This document shows positions 33,687-42,567 of a DNA stretch of 64,000 nt, one piece after another. Each line of letters begins with the position of its first letter. Within the stretch, counting starts at the first letter, position 1. Location: positions 31,171 to 95,170 of the forward strand of contig NZ_PVZS01000018.1 of assembly GCF_003004785.1 (NCBI RefSeq), read 5' to 3'. Made by a program: the position numbers and the translations under genes. The notes under the pieces are model-generated. The model ran no database searches, was not told where the DNA came from, and saw nothing but the letters and a program-made list of their open reading frames with translations. Source of the DNA: Alsobacter soli (lineage in GTDB: Bacteria > Pseudomonadota > Alphaproteobacteria > Rhizobiales > Beijerinckiaceae).

Positions 33687-35132
33687 ATGTCTGTGTTCAG
33701 ACGGAAGGAGCCCTGCCATTTCAGCCGCCGCATGGCTTTGGGCGCCTTCTTGGTCGGCGCGTGGAAATTGCTGTCGCCCCAGCGGGCCACCGCGGCTGGG
33801 CCCCAGGAAGCCGGAGCGTTCCAGGGCGCTTCGAACCAGGGGAGCGTCGCCGTTCCCCGCTTCCCGCTGCGGATATCCGCAGATCAACGCCATCTCGTGG
33901 ACGCGAACGGCGCGCCCTTTCTGGTGCACGGCGACACCGCTTGGTCCCTGATCGGAGACCTTTCCCTGGAAGATGCGGCGCTGTACCTCGACGATCGCGT
34001 CCGCCGCGGCTTCAACACGGTCCTCGTTTCTCTCCTGGAACACTATTACTCGCGTTCCGCGCCGCGAAACGCCTACGGAGAGTCGCCATTCCTGAGTGGA
34101 GCGGATTTCGGCGCGCCCAACCCGGCCTATTTCGATCGGGCCGAGCAGATGCTCCGCCTGATCAAGGACCGGAGACTGCTGGTGCTGCTGACACCGGCCT
34201 ATATCGGCGCGGGCGGCGGGCAGGACGGATGGTACAAGGAGATGAGGGCGAACGGGCCCGACAAACTCAGGGCCTACGGGCGCTGGCTGGGCCAGAGGTT
34301 CAGCCATTTCGACAATATCGTGTGGGTGAACGGCGGGGACTACAACCCGCCCGACAAGGCTCCTATCCGCGCCATCGCGGAAGGCCTGTTCGAAGCCGAT
34401 CCCGGGGCGCTTCAAACCGTTCACAACCAGCCTGAAACCGCCGGTTCGGACTACTGGCCAGACGAGCCCTGGCTCAAGCTGGACACCGTCTACACCTACG
34501 GTCCCGTCTACCTTCCTGCGCGGCGCATCTTCGCCCGGGGCGGTCGCCCATTCATCATGATCGAGAGCGCCTACGAGTACGAGCACGATGCGACCGAGCA
34601 GCGCCTCCGCACCCAGGCGTGGCAAGCCCTGCTTTGCGGGGCAGCCGGCCAAGTGTTTGGAAACAACCCGATCTGGCATTTCAACGGCCCGGGACTCTTC
34701 AGCGCTCCTATGACCTGGCGAGAGGCGCTGAACAGCCGGGGGGCCCAGAGCATGTCGCACTTGGCCAAGCTGATGGCGGAACTTCCGTGGTGGACGCTCC
34801 GGCCCGACAATTCGGACGAGCTGCTCGCGGGCGGACGCGGAACGGCTCCGAGCCGCGCCGTGGCGGCCAGCTCGCCGGATGGATCCCTTGCGCTGGTCTA
34901 CACGCCGGATCGTCGCGTGCTGCACCTCGCCACGCGGCTGCTTGGCTCGCAACCGCGCGGCGAGTGGTTCGACCCTTCCAGCGGCGACGTCCACCAGGCC
35001 GCGCTGGCGTCCACCGAAACAGGCCTGCTGAGCGCCTCCACACCCGGCCGGAACGCGGCAGGCTTCGAGGATTGGGTCCTGGTCATTCGAGCCGGCGCCG
35101 ATGTCGCCGAAGGAGCTTCGACGAAGCAATGA
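33687..35132 (+). CDS. GH140-like (DUF4038) glycoside hydrolase, probably exported
   Basis: A 481-residue protein. The N-terminus (MSVFRRKEPCHFSRRMALGAFLVGAWKLL...ATAAGP) has a twin-arginine-like signal. The catalytic region matches the DUF4038/GH140 apiosidase-like family: PFLVHGDTAWSLIGDLSLED, RRGFNTVLVSLLEHYYS, NIVWVNGGDYNPPDK and PFIMIESAYEYEHDA, the last two carrying the acidic residues expected at the active site. A C-terminal beta domain (about 390-480) resembles the collagen-binding-like domain that usually follows. Start ATG at 33687, GGAG 10 bases upstream. The gene overlaps the pyruvyl transferase gene by 4 bases (ATGA). It may trim or edit the polymer in the periplasm; the substrate is unknown. 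Confidence 0.82.
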   Translation: MSVFRRKEPCHFSRRMALGAFLVGAWKLLSPQRATAAGPQEAGAFQGASNQGSVAVPRFPLRISADQRHLVDANGAPFLVHGDTAWSLIGDLSLEDAALYLDDRVRRGFNTVLVSLLEHYYSRSAPRNAYGESPFLSGADFGAPNPAYFDRAEQMLRLIKDRRLLVLLTPAYIGAGGGQDGWYKEMRANGPDKLRAYGRWLGQRFSHFDNIVWVNGGDYNPPDKAPIRAIAEGLFEADPGALQTVHNQPETAGSDYWPDEPWLKLDTVYTYGPVYLPARRIFARGGRPFIMIESAYEYEHDATEQRLRTQAWQALLCGAAGQVFGNNPIWHFNGPGLFSAPMTWREALNSRGAQSMSHLAKLMAELPWWTLRPDNSDELLAGGRGTAPSRAVAASSPDGSLALVYTPDRRVLHLATRLLGSQPRGEWFDPSSGDVHQAALASTETGLLSASTPGRNAAGFEDWVLVIRAGADVAEGASTKQ

Positions 35133-36340
35133 AGCGCATCGCCCTTTTCGGTTTCTTTGGCATCGGCAATCTCGGCAACGAGGGATCGCTGGAGGCGGTG
35201 CATGCAGTGCTTCGCACCGCAGCGCCCACCGCGGAAATCGTCTGCATCTGCGCCGACCCGGACGTGGTGCGGGCGACGCATGGGATCGCGGCCCAGCCGA
35301 TCAGCAGCCCCCGCAAGGGCGGATCGGGCTTCCTCGGCAAGTGGCGCAACCTCGCCTATGCGGTCCAGGAGGCCCGTCGCTTTGATCTGATCCTTGTTCC
35401 CGGAACCGGCATCCTGGATGACTTCGGCATGGGGCCGTTCGGAATGCCTTACGCCGTCTTCCGCTGGACGCTGGCCGCCCGGCTCGCGGGCGTTCCCTTC
35501 GCCTTCGTGAGCATCGGGGCCGGCCCAGTCGTCCATCCGCTCAGTCGCATCCTGGTCCGGGCGGCGGCGTGGCTGGCCGCAAGCCGCACCTATCGCGACC
35601 AGAATTCGAAGGACTTCCTCGAGAGCATCGGCTTCCGCACCGGGGACGACCGCGTTCTGCCAGACGTCGCTTTTCTGCTGCCGCCCCCGCCCGCCTCGGA
35701 CACCGTCGAGGCCAGCTCGACAGTCGGGGTCGGCCTGATGTCCTACTATGGCTGGCGCTGCGATCCCGAGAGCGGGTCTGCGATCTACAGCCGCTACATC
35801 GGCCAGATGATCGACTTTTGCGAATGGCTTCTGCGCCAGGGTCGCCGCATTCGCTTCCTGATCGGGGAGGATTCCGATCTCCAGGCCGTTTCCGACGTCC
35901 AAAGCGCGTTGCAGGAGCGGTGCGGCGATCTCTCAGGCCGCATCGATCTCGAGCAGCCGCACTCCCTGGGCGACCTCATGCGGCAGATCGGGCAAACGGA
36001 TGCCGTGGTCGCGACCCGCTTCCACAACATCGTCTGCGCCCTGAAGGTCGGAAAGCCAACCATCTCGATCGGCTATGCGGCCAAGAACGACGTGCTCATG
36101 CAGCAGGCTGGGCTCGGAGAGTATTGCCAGCAGCTGGAGCAGCTCGATCCCGCGCGGTTGCAGGAGCAGTTCCTGGCGCTCTGGGCCGACAGGCGCCGCG
36201 CCGCCGCGCAAGCTTCTTCGTTCGCCCAAACGGCCCGCCAGGTTCTCGATGTGGAACTCGTCTCGCTGATCCGTGGGCTGACGGAGGATGACCGCAGGGC
36301 CGCCGCCGCGGCGCCCGGGCTTTCTCAGGCTCGAGGCTGA
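35129..36340 (+). CDS. Polysaccharide pyruvyl transferase family protein
   Basis: A 403-residue protein of the PS_pyruv_trans family, which adds pyruvate ketals from phosphoenolpyruvate to sugar residues. The opening MKRIALFGFFGIGNLGNEGS has the Gly-rich loop of the family; later blocks are ILVPGTGILDDFGMGPFGMP, AFVSIGAGPV, RDQNSKDFLESIGF and VVATRFHNIVCALKVGKPTISIGY, the last being the most conserved. The ATG at 35129 overlaps the stop of the GH140-like gene. The modification gives acidic EPS. The family also includes colanic-acid WcaK-like members of uncertain activity. Confidence 0.88.
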   Translation: MKRIALFGFFGIGNLGNEGSLEAVHAVLRTAAPTAEIVCICADPDVVRATHGIAAQPISSPRKGGSGFLGKWRNLAYAVQEARRFDLILVPGTGILDDFGMGPFGMPYAVFRWTLAARLAGVPFAFVSIGAGPVVHPLSRILVRAAAWLAASRTYRDQNSKDFLESIGFRTGDDRVLPDVAFLLPPPPASDTVEASSTVGVGLMSYYGWRCDPESGSAIYSRYIGQMIDFCEWLLRQGRRIRFLIGEDSDLQAVSDVQSALQERCGDLSGRIDLEQPHSLGDLMRQIGQTDAVVATRFHNIVCALKVGKPTISIGYAAKNDVLMQQAGLGEYCQQLEQLDPARLQEQFLALWADRRRAAAQASSFAQTARQVLDVELVSLIRGLTEDDRRAAAAAPGLSQARG

Positions 36341-36462
36341 GGGGCTCGAGACGCCAAGATGCCGATGCCGAACCAAGACAACCATACGAATTCGCAAACC
36401 GGGCGCCGAGGGCCGTATTCCTGTCTCGGCGTGGACCTCGGCCGCCGCAAAGGATAAACGCC

Positions 36463-37002
36463 ATGCGCTTCGTCTCCTCCACGGTCGCCGGCGCGTACCT
36501 CATCGAGATCGACCCCGCCCGTGACGAACGGGGTTTCTTCGCCCGCACCTTCTGCGCCGACGAGTTCACCAAGCGGGGACTTGAGACGGACTTCGTGCAG
36601 CACAGCACGTCGTACAACGTCCAGCGCGGCACGCTGCGGGGCATGCATTTCCAGCGCGAGCCCCACCAGGAGGCCAAGGTGGTGCGATGCCTGCAGGGAG
36701 CCATCTGGGACGTGGTGCTGGACCTGCGCCCGAGTTCGCCGACCTACCGGGCATGGCAGGGCTTCGAGCTCTCCTCCTCCAACCGGCGCCAGCTCTATAT
36801 CCCGAAGGGGTGCGCCCACGGCTTCCAGACCCTGACGGCCGACGCCGAGGTCGGGTACCTGATCTCGACCCGCTATGCGCCCGAGGCCGCCGCGGGCGTC
36901 CGCTTCGATGACCCGGCCTTCGGCATCTTGTGGCCGCTGCCGGTCGCGGCGATGTCGCCCAAGGACGGCGCCTGGCCCCTGTTCGAGCCGGCCAGAGCCT
37001 GA
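36463..37002 (+). CDS. rfbC: dTDP-4-dehydrorhamnose 3,5-epimerase family protein (RmlC-like)
   Basis: A 179-residue cupin epimerase. It has the pattern DERGFFARTFC, the catalytic His block GTLRGMHFQREPHQEAKVVRC, LYIPKGCAHGFQTL and a C-terminal Tyr in the block LISTRYAPEAAAGVRFDDPAFGI. The usual members convert dTDP-4-keto-6-deoxyglucose to the L-lyxo isomer. Genes rfbA, B and D for rhamnose are not seen here, and the neighbours handle a CDP-linked sugar, so this epimerase may act on a CDP-4-keto sugar instead. It converges with the DUF4910 gene with 7 bases between. Confidence 0.9.
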   Translation: MRFVSSTVAGAYLIEIDPARDERGFFARTFCADEFTKRGLETDFVQHSTSYNVQRGTLRGMHFQREPHQEAKVVRCLQGAIWDVVLDLRPSSPTYRAWQGFELSSSNRRQLYIPKGCAHGFQTLTADAEVGYLISTRYAPEAAAGVRFDDPAFGILWPLPVAAMSPKDGAWPLFEPARA

Positions 37003-37009
37003 GCGGCCG

Positions 37010-38329
37010 CTACGGGGCGTCGACGAGAAGGCCCGCCCCCAGCGCCGCGTCGGCGGCGGCGCAGATCGACGCAAAGGGCAGGCCCGAGCGCTCCGCCATG
37101 TCCAGCAGCGTGTGTCGGCCGTCAGCCAGGTTCAGGGTCCAGAGCAGGGCCATGTGGCGGTCGGGACTGGCTGGCGCCCCGCCGACGCTGCCGTAGAGGC
37201 CGTATTTGCCGAGCTGAGGCTCGCATTCGGGCCGGGTGCGCTTCAGCAGCCGGTCGCCCTCCAGGATGTCCAGCGCCGCCACGATCAGGTCGTAGGAAGA
37301 CGCCAGGTGCTCCGGAGCGATGAAGGACAGGTTGTCGGCCGAGGTGTGGTACTCGGGAAAAGTCCCGAACAGGCTGCGCTGGAACAGCCCTACCGGCAGG
37401 TCGAAGCCGGGCGAGCAGTATTGCCGCTCGTCGTAGCCGTAGGGCGAGAAGTCGAGGACGCGGGAGCCGGGCGCCTGGTGGCGCAGCACATGCGCCATCG
37501 CGCGGTCGATCACGGCCTCGCCTTGCCGGCTGCGCTTGTAGTTCGGCGCGCCGGCGTCGCCCACGCAGGACAGAACCAGGCCATGACGGATCCGCGCCGC
37601 GCGGTCTCGGTTGAGGGCCAGCCAGGCGATCGCGCCGATGGATCCGGGGGCGAAGATGAGGCGGTAGGTGTAGCGCGTCTCCACCGCCTGCAGCCGGTTG
37701 GCCAGGGTGGCCAGGAGCGCGAGGCCCGAGCAATTGTCGTTGGCGAGGGAGGGATGGCAGATGTGGGCCGAGAGCAGCACCTCGTCCGCCGTCGCGCCCT
37801 GCTTCACGACCTCCCCATAGGTCAGCGATCCGGGCCGGAACTCGGAGTCGACGCAGACCTCGTACTCACCCTCCGGAAGCGCCTCGAGCTGGCGATGGCT
37901 CATGCAGAAGCCCCAGCGCTCGGCGTAGTAGGAGGTGCGGTAGGGGATGAGGTCCGGCTGGTCCGGCAGGGTGAAGACGTGCTCGCGCAACTGGGCCAGC
38001 GGCAGGCGCGCCCGGACCGGCGCGCTGTAGTTCAGGACGTGCAGGTTGCAGTCGGCGAAGTCGACCACCTTGCGGCCGGACGGATCCTTGATCCAGGCTT
38101 CCCGGATCACCCATTCGGGCGGGATGGTCCAGTCGAACACCTGCGTGCCGCTGGGGACTTCGCGCACGGCGATGGGGGCCCGGCCGCCCAGCTCCCGGAG
38201 CGTGGCCCGGACGCCGTCGCCGGTGATGCTGCGGCAGATCGGGAAGATACGGGCGGCGAGGTCGTAGATCTCCTCGCCGACGCCGCCCCCCGACAGGCGG
38301 GAGGCCAGGTTCGCCCCAGGGGTCGCCAT
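37010..38329 (-). CDS. DUF4910 (aminopeptidase-like) protein
   Basis: A 439-residue protein of the DUF4910 family, an M28-like zinc-peptidase fold with an inserted DUF2172 region. Family blocks are FPICRSITGDGVRATLRELG, QVFDWTIPPEWVIREAWI, LLSAHICHPSLANDNCSG (with the His and Asp expected to bind zinc), FDLPVGLFQRSLFGTFPEYHTSADNL and a C-terminal winged-helix-like tail (YDMAERSGLPF-like in LLDMAERSGLPFASICAAADAAL). In the stretch FAPGSIGAIAWL a Gly stands where M28 enzymes carry acidic residues; whether that matters in this family I cannot say. Members sit repeatedly in surface-sugar clusters, and their activity there is unknown. It follows the SDR gene by 19 bases in one direction. Confidence 0.85.
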   Translation of the reverse strand: MATPGANLASRLSGGGVGEEIYDLAARIFPICRSITGDGVRATLRELGGRAPIAVREVPSGTQVFDWTIPPEWVIREAWIKDPSGRKVVDFADCNLHVLNYSAPVRARLPLAQLREHVFTLPDQPDLIPYRTSYYAERWGFCMSHRQLEALPEGEYEVCVDSEFRPGSLTYGEVVKQGATADEVLLSAHICHPSLANDNCSGLALLATLANRLQAVETRYTYRLIFAPGSIGAIAWLALNRDRAARIRHGLVLSCVGDAGAPNYKRSRQGEAVIDRAMAHVLRHQAPGSRVLDFSPYGYDERQYCSPGFDLPVGLFQRSLFGTFPEYHTSADNLSFIAPEHLASSYDLIVAALDILEGDRLLKRTRPECEPQLGKYGLYGSVGGAPASPDRHMALLWTLNLADGRHTLLDMAERSGLPFASICAAADAALGAGLLVDAP

Positions 38330-38348
38330 GCCTCGCCTCCCGCGTCGA

Positions 38349-39401
38349 TCACTCGGCCGCCACGCGGGGCGGCTGCGCGACGCGATGCAGCCGGCCGTCG
38401 ATGACGCCCTCCGCCATGAGCTTGCGGACGTGGCTGATGCGCTGGTAGCGCGGCCCCTCGAATTCCTCGAGGGTCAGGCCGGAGCTGCGGTAGGCCTCGT
38501 AGAGCTGGACCGCCCCCTTGCGGACGTCCCACTTGGGCGCGAAGCCGAGCACGCGCTTGATCTTCTCGAAGCTCACCCGGTACGAACGCTTGTCGGGCCC
38601 GGCGTCCGCGGCGAACTCGAGCTTGCAGCCGGGCACGACGTCGGCCACCACCTCGGCGATCTCGCGGATGCGGTAGTTATGCTCCGTACAGCCTACGTTG
38701 AAGGCCTGGTTGCGCACCGCGTCCGCGGGCGCCGCGAGGGCGGCGATGAAGGCGGCCGAGATGTCCTCGATATGGACGATGGGGCGCCAGGGCGAACCGT
38801 CCGACTTCAGGTAGATCAGCTTGCGGGTGACGGCCCAGGCCACGAGGTTGTTCAGCACGATGTCGAAGCGCTGGCGCGGGGAAAGGCCATAGGCCGTCGC
38901 GGGGCGCAGGTAGACCGGGCAGAAGCTCTCGTCGGCCAGGGGAGCAATGTCGCGCTCGGACCAGACCTTGGACTCGCCATAGGCGCTGACAGGGTTGAGC
39001 GCCCCGGTCTCGTCCATCAGCTGGTCGCCGGCAAGGCCGTAGTTGCTGCAGGACGAGGCCATCAGGAAGCGCTTCACGCCCGCCTGCTTGGCGAGGCCGG
39101 CAAGGCGCACGCTGGCCCGGTGGTTGATCTCGTGGGTCACGTCCGGGTCCAGGTCGCCGAGCGGATCGTTGGACAGGGCCGCCAGATGGATCACCGCGTC
39201 GAGCCCGCGGAGGTCGTCCACGGTGGCGTCGCGCACGTCCTTGCGCAGGGTCGGGGCCGGGACGATGGAGCCGCCCGGAGCGTAGGTGCAGTCGGCGTAG
39301 AGGTCCGTGTCCAGGCCCACCACCTCGTGGCCCGCCCTGAGGAGAAGCGGGACCATCACGGTTCCAATGTAGCCGAGGTGGCCGGTGACGAGAACTTTCA
39401 T
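38349..39401 (-). CDS. NAD-dependent sugar epimerase/dehydratase (SDR)
   Basis: A 350-residue extended short-chain dehydrogenase. The Rossmann motif is GHLGYIG at residues 7-13, the catalytic pair YxxxK is YGESK near 150, and the region [18 protein letters not shown] precedes it. [20 protein letters not shown] and VEDI-like [14 protein letters not shown] complete the fold. It is not a typical CDP-glucose 4,6-dehydratase, which would carry GHTGFKG and different active-site residues, but it could supply a keto-sugar or reductase step in the same cassette. Start ATG at 39399-39401. It is the first gene of a leftward pair with the DUF4910 gene. Confidence 0.87.
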   Translation of the reverse strand: MKVLVTGHLGYIGTVMVPLLLRAGHEVVGLDTDLYADCTYAPGGSIVPAPTLRKDVRDATVDDLRGLDAVIHLAALSNDPLGDLDPDVTHEINHRASVRLAGLAKQAGVKRFLMASSCSNYGLAGDQLMDETGALNPVSAYGESKVWSERDIAPLADESFCPVYLRPATAYGLSPRQRFDIVLNNLVAWAVTRKLIYLKSDGSPWRPIVHIEDISAAFIAALAAPADAVRNQAFNVGCTEHNYRIREIAEVVADVVPGCKLEFAADAGPDKRSYRVSFEKIKRVLGFAPKWDVRKGAVQLYEAYRSSGLTLEEFEGPRYQRISHVRKLMAEGVIDGRLHRVAQPPRVAAE

Positions 39402-39609
39402 CTTCTTCCCCCTTCAGGCGAAAAGCGTGTCGGTTCAATTCTGTTGGGCGCCAGCTTGACCCAGGAACGCGTTCAGGCTGACAGCGACGAAGGTGGGCGC
39501 AGCGCGTCCGCGCATGTCGTCTTTGGAGGTAGTCCGGGCAGACCGTCCCGGGGTCGCCAAGGGTTCGCCTAGCCCGGGGGCCGGCCGGGCGAACCCGCGG
39601 CGCCTTCGC

Positions 39610-41004
39610 CTAGTTGAAGGCGCGATAGACGATGCGCGACGGGCGGCCGACGAGGTGTCGCGCGTAGCCGTCCTCCAGAGCCCGGGCGTAGACCCGCAGG
39701 GCGCCGTCCAGGGCGTCCGCCGTCCGCGCCACGTCGTCGTCGGTATGGGAATAGCTGACGACGAGGGACGGACACAGGACCCCGCGGGCGATCATCTCCT
39801 GCAACAGCAAGGACCGGTATCCCTGGGACGGCTTGCCGTCGGGATCCGTCGAGGCGAGCACCATGTTGCACGGCTTGCCGAGCACCTTCACGTGGGCCTG
39901 CAGGCCATGGGTCGCGATGACCTCCTCCAGGGCGGCGCGCAGTCGCGAGCCGATCGCGTCAAGGTGCTCGATCACGGGCTCCCGGCGATAGACCCCGATA
40001 TTGGCGATGCAGGCGGCCAACGCGTGCGTCTCCGCCCCGTGCGTGGTCGAGAGCAGGAACACGCGCGGACGGTCCGTGTGCTCGAGGCCGCCCAGCCGCA
40101 TGAACTCGCGCTTGCCGGCGAGCGCGGACACGGAAAACCCGTTGGCCAGCGCCTTGCCGAAGCATGACAGGTCGGGGTCGACGCCATAGACGCCCTGCGC
40201 TCCGTCCAGCCCCCAGCGGAAGCCGGTGATCATCTCGTCCAGGATGAACAGGGCGCCCCTGGCGTGGCAGAGGTCCACCATGGCCTGCAGGTAGCCTGCC
40301 GGCGGATCCTCCATGCGGGCCGCCTCCATGATCACGCAGGCGATGCGGCCTGGATGGGAGTCGAACAGCGCCCGCGCGCTCTCCAGGTCCCCATAGCGGA
40401 AGCCAACCGTCAGGGCCTGCACCTGGGCGGGGATGCCTGCGTTCATGACTGTCGAGCCGATGAACCAGTCGTCCGTCGAGAAGAAGGGATGGTCCGAGCA
40501 GATCGCCACCATGTCGCGGCCGGTGTAGGCGCGGGCGAGCCGCACCGCGCCGGAGGTCGCATCCGAGCCGTCCTTGCAGAACTTCACCATTTCGGCGTTG
40601 GGCAGGACGCCCAGGAGCGCCTCCGCGCAGGCTACCTCGATGGCGGCCGGGCGGGTGAAGTTGCACCCGTGCTCCAGCTCCGCCCGCGCCGCCTCAAGCA
40701 CCTCGGGAAAGGCATGTCCGAGGCCGACGGCGCGGTTGCCCATGCCGTACTCGACATATTCGTTGCCATCCACGTCCCAGACATGGGCCCCCTGCCCGCG
40801 CGCGATGAATCCCGGAGACAGGATGGGGTATTGATCATCGCCCTTGGCGTAGGTGTGGGCTCCGCCAGGGATGAGCCGGTGCGCCTTCAGGCGCAGGCGA
40901 TTGGACTGTTTGAATTCGAGCGACACGGCCGAGCCTGCGTCCGCGCGGAGCTCCAGCTCCGCCTGGGTTGAGTTCGGCGACTCGGCCAAGATGCCCAGCG
41001 ACAT
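39610..41004 (-). CDS. Class III aminotransferase, glutamate-1-semialdehyde aminomutase-like
   Basis: A 464-residue PLP enzyme of the class III fold. Blocks are RLIPGGAHTYAKGDDQYP, VWDVDGNEYVEYGMGNRAVGLGHAFPEV, FCKDGSDATSGAVRLARAYTGR, LFILDEMITGFRW (with the PLP-binding Asp) and DLSCFGKALANGF (with the PLP-lysine). It resembles HemL but is embedded among sugar genes, so it is more likely to act on a keto-sugar or a related carbonyl compound than in tetrapyrrole synthesis. Start ATG 41002-41004 has GAGGAG 7 bases upstream. It is the first gene of the leftward run toward the SDR gene, from which 208 bases separate it. The substrate is not certain. Confidence 0.85.
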   Translation of the reverse strand: MSLGILAESPNSTQAELELRADAGSAVSLEFKQSNRLRLKAHRLIPGGAHTYAKGDDQYPILSPGFIARGQGAHVWDVDGNEYVEYGMGNRAVGLGHAFPEVLEAARAELEHGCNFTRPAAIEVACAEALLGVLPNAEMVKFCKDGSDATSGAVRLARAYTGRDMVAICSDHPFFSTDDWFIGSTVMNAGIPAQVQALTVGFRYGDLESARALFDSHPGRIACVIMEAARMEDPPAGYLQAMVDLCHARGALFILDEMITGFRWGLDGAQGVYGVDPDLSCFGKALANGFSVSALAGKREFMRLGGLEHTDRPRVFLLSTTHGAETHALAACIANIGVYRREPVIEHLDAIGSRLRAALEEVIATHGLQAHVKVLGKPCNMVLASTDPDGKPSQGYRSLLLQEMIARGVLCPSLVVSYSHTDDDVARTADALDGALRVYARALEDGYARHLVGRPSRIVYRAFN

Positions 41005-41338
41005 GAACCGGCTCCTCATCGGATTGCGGCTGCGCGTGCGCCGCGCCGCGCAGCCGGCCCAGCCGGCGCGCATCAGGACAGTGAGCGCCCTTTCGGCGCA
41101 GGGAGGCGCCACGTCGCGCTTCCCGTTTCCATTAGGCCTCACTGCCGACCGCAGAGAGAGACGGCCAATAGACGAGCGCCTATGTCGTTCGGCTTAGGAG
41201 GCCGTGTCCTGGCAAGCGCGGAAATGACCATTGTGACACCCTGCCTGGCGGGTCATCCCCCCATTGGCCCGGTCCGGGGCCCGTTACGAGGCGCCTAGGA
41301 TAGGGCGCCGCAGTGGCACGATCGGGTGAACATTCGCA
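41005..41338. promoter_or_regulatory. Divergent region before a glycosyltransferase
   Basis: About 334 bases without a gene. It carries an inverted repeat at 41290-41309 (GGCGCCTA, GGA, TAGGGCGCC with one bulged base) that contains a CCTA-N3-TAGG core. The promoters of the aminotransferase (leftward) and the glycosyltransferase (rightward) should be here. Confidence 0.45.
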
Positions 41339-42424
41339 ATGGCATCCCAACAATACGTGGCCGACTTCTCGCTGGCGCTCCTCAATCGGACCGGCGCCTA
41401 CCACGTCTGCCGCGACATCATCGTCAACCTTCCGGAGCGGTTCTCGGGAGTGCGCTACTGGCGCGCCGTCCTGCCGCGCGAGCCGCGGGGCCTCGTTCGC
41501 AAGCTCATGGCGCGCGCCATGATCTACGAGCTGTCCCATTGGCGCGCGAAGGCGCCGCCGAAGGATGCGAGCGACCGGGCCGGGCCGCCTACCCTGTACC
41601 TGGACCCGCTTTACGTCCTGCAGGCGCGGCTGGGAGAAAACGACATCGTGCTGTGCCACGACGTGGGGCCGGTGAACACCGTCGGGCTTTTCGACGACAC
41701 CACGACGGCGATGTACCGCGCCGCCTACGCGAAGATCCAGCGCGCCAGGCCCGGGATGGTGTTCGTGAGCGAGGCGTCGCGTCGCGAGTTCGTCGCGTGC
41801 TTCGGGAGCGACTTCCGGTTCCTGAAGGTGATCCCGCTCTATGTCCGCCCCGGTTCGGACCAGGGCGATCTCGTCGCCCCGGCGGGTGTGGCCAAGCCGT
41901 TCCTGCTCACGGTCGGGGCGCTGGAGGTGCGGAAGAACTACCTGCGCGTCCTGGAGGCGTTCGCCCGATCGGGGCTTGCGGAGCGCGGCTACTCCTATGT
42001 GTTCTGCGGCCCCCGGGGGAACAACACGGAAGCCATCGAGGCTGCGGCGGCCCGGACTCCCGGAGCCCGCTATCTTGGCTTCTGCAGCGACGCCGAGATC
42101 CGCTGGCTCTACCGCAACGCTTCCGGCTTCGTGCTGCCGAGCCTGCTGGAAGGGTTCGGCCTGCCGGCGCTCGAGGCCGCCCAGCACGGCCTGATCTCGC
42201 TGGTCAGCACCCATGAGGTCCAGCGCGAGGCGGTCGGGGACGGAGCCGTGATGGCGGACCCGCTTTCGGTCGAAGCCATCACGGAGGGCCTTCGCCACCT
42301 GGTGGACATGCCGGAGCCGGAACGGCGCTGGCGTCTGGAAAAGGCCAAGGCCCAGGCCGCCAGCCTGTCCTTCGACCGCTACATCGCGAACTGGTCGGCC
42401 CTGCTTTCCGACGCCCGCGCCTAG
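41339..42424 (+). CDS. Glycosyltransferase family 4
   Basis: A 361-residue GT-B enzyme. The N-terminal half has FSLALLNRTGAYHVCRDII; the donor-binding half has FLLTVGALEVRKNYLRVLEAFA and the E-rich motif LLEGFGLPALEAAQHG. Start ATG at 41339 with no strong ribosome binding site (GGGTGAAC upstream). It adds one sugar to the repeat. Similar in its C-terminal half to the GT4 genes at 47730 and 49017. Confidence 0.87.
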   Translation: MASQQYVADFSLALLNRTGAYHVCRDIIVNLPERFSGVRYWRAVLPREPRGLVRKLMARAMIYELSHWRAKAPPKDASDRAGPPTLYLDPLYVLQARLGENDIVLCHDVGPVNTVGLFDDTTTAMYRAAYAKIQRARPGMVFVSEASRREFVACFGSDFRFLKVIPLYVRPGSDQGDLVAPAGVAKPFLLTVGALEVRKNYLRVLEAFARSGLAERGYSYVFCGPRGNNTEAIEAAAARTPGARYLGFCSDAEIRWLYRNASGFVLPSLLEGFGLPALEAAQHGLISLVSTHEVQREAVGDGAVMADPLSVEAITEGLRHLVDMPEPERRWRLEKAKAQAASLSFDRYIANWSALLSDARA

Positions 42425-42463
42425 GCGATGGCCCGTTCACACAGGCCCCCCGGGCTGACTGCC

Positions 42464-42477
42464 CCCAAAGGGATAGT
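42464..42477. promoter_or_regulatory. Degenerate CCTA-N6-TAGG-like site (EPS locus)
   Basis: CCCAAAGGGATAGT matches the CCTAAGGAGATAGG core at 57440-57453 at 10 of 14 positions and lies 22 bases upstream of a -35 box at 42500, the same relation as the site at 48916. Weak on its own; noted because of the shared spacing. Confidence 0.3.
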
Positions 42478-42499
42478 CGCCTTACCCCGTTCGAGCACG

Positions 42500-42528
42500 T
42501 TCATTCCCTTTGCGGGTCCACCTAGGCT
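42500..42528 (+). promoter_or_regulatory. Candidate promoter for the unknown EPS protein gene
   Basis: -35 TTCATT (42500-42505) and -10 TAGGCT (42523-42528) with a 17-base spacer. The -35 box is within ACGTTCATTC, the same ten bases as at the promoter before 49017, and the -10 element begins at the same distance. The translation start at 42568 is 39 bases downstream. Confidence 0.5.
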
Positions 42529-42567
42529 CGCCAGAGGGCCGGCGAGTCTTAGGCCCCGAGGTCACCC

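Noticed and set aside
39610..41004. Annotation as heme-pathway hemL
   Set aside because: The fold is right, but it lies in a sugar cluster with no heme gene nearby, so a sugar or related aminotransferase is more likely.
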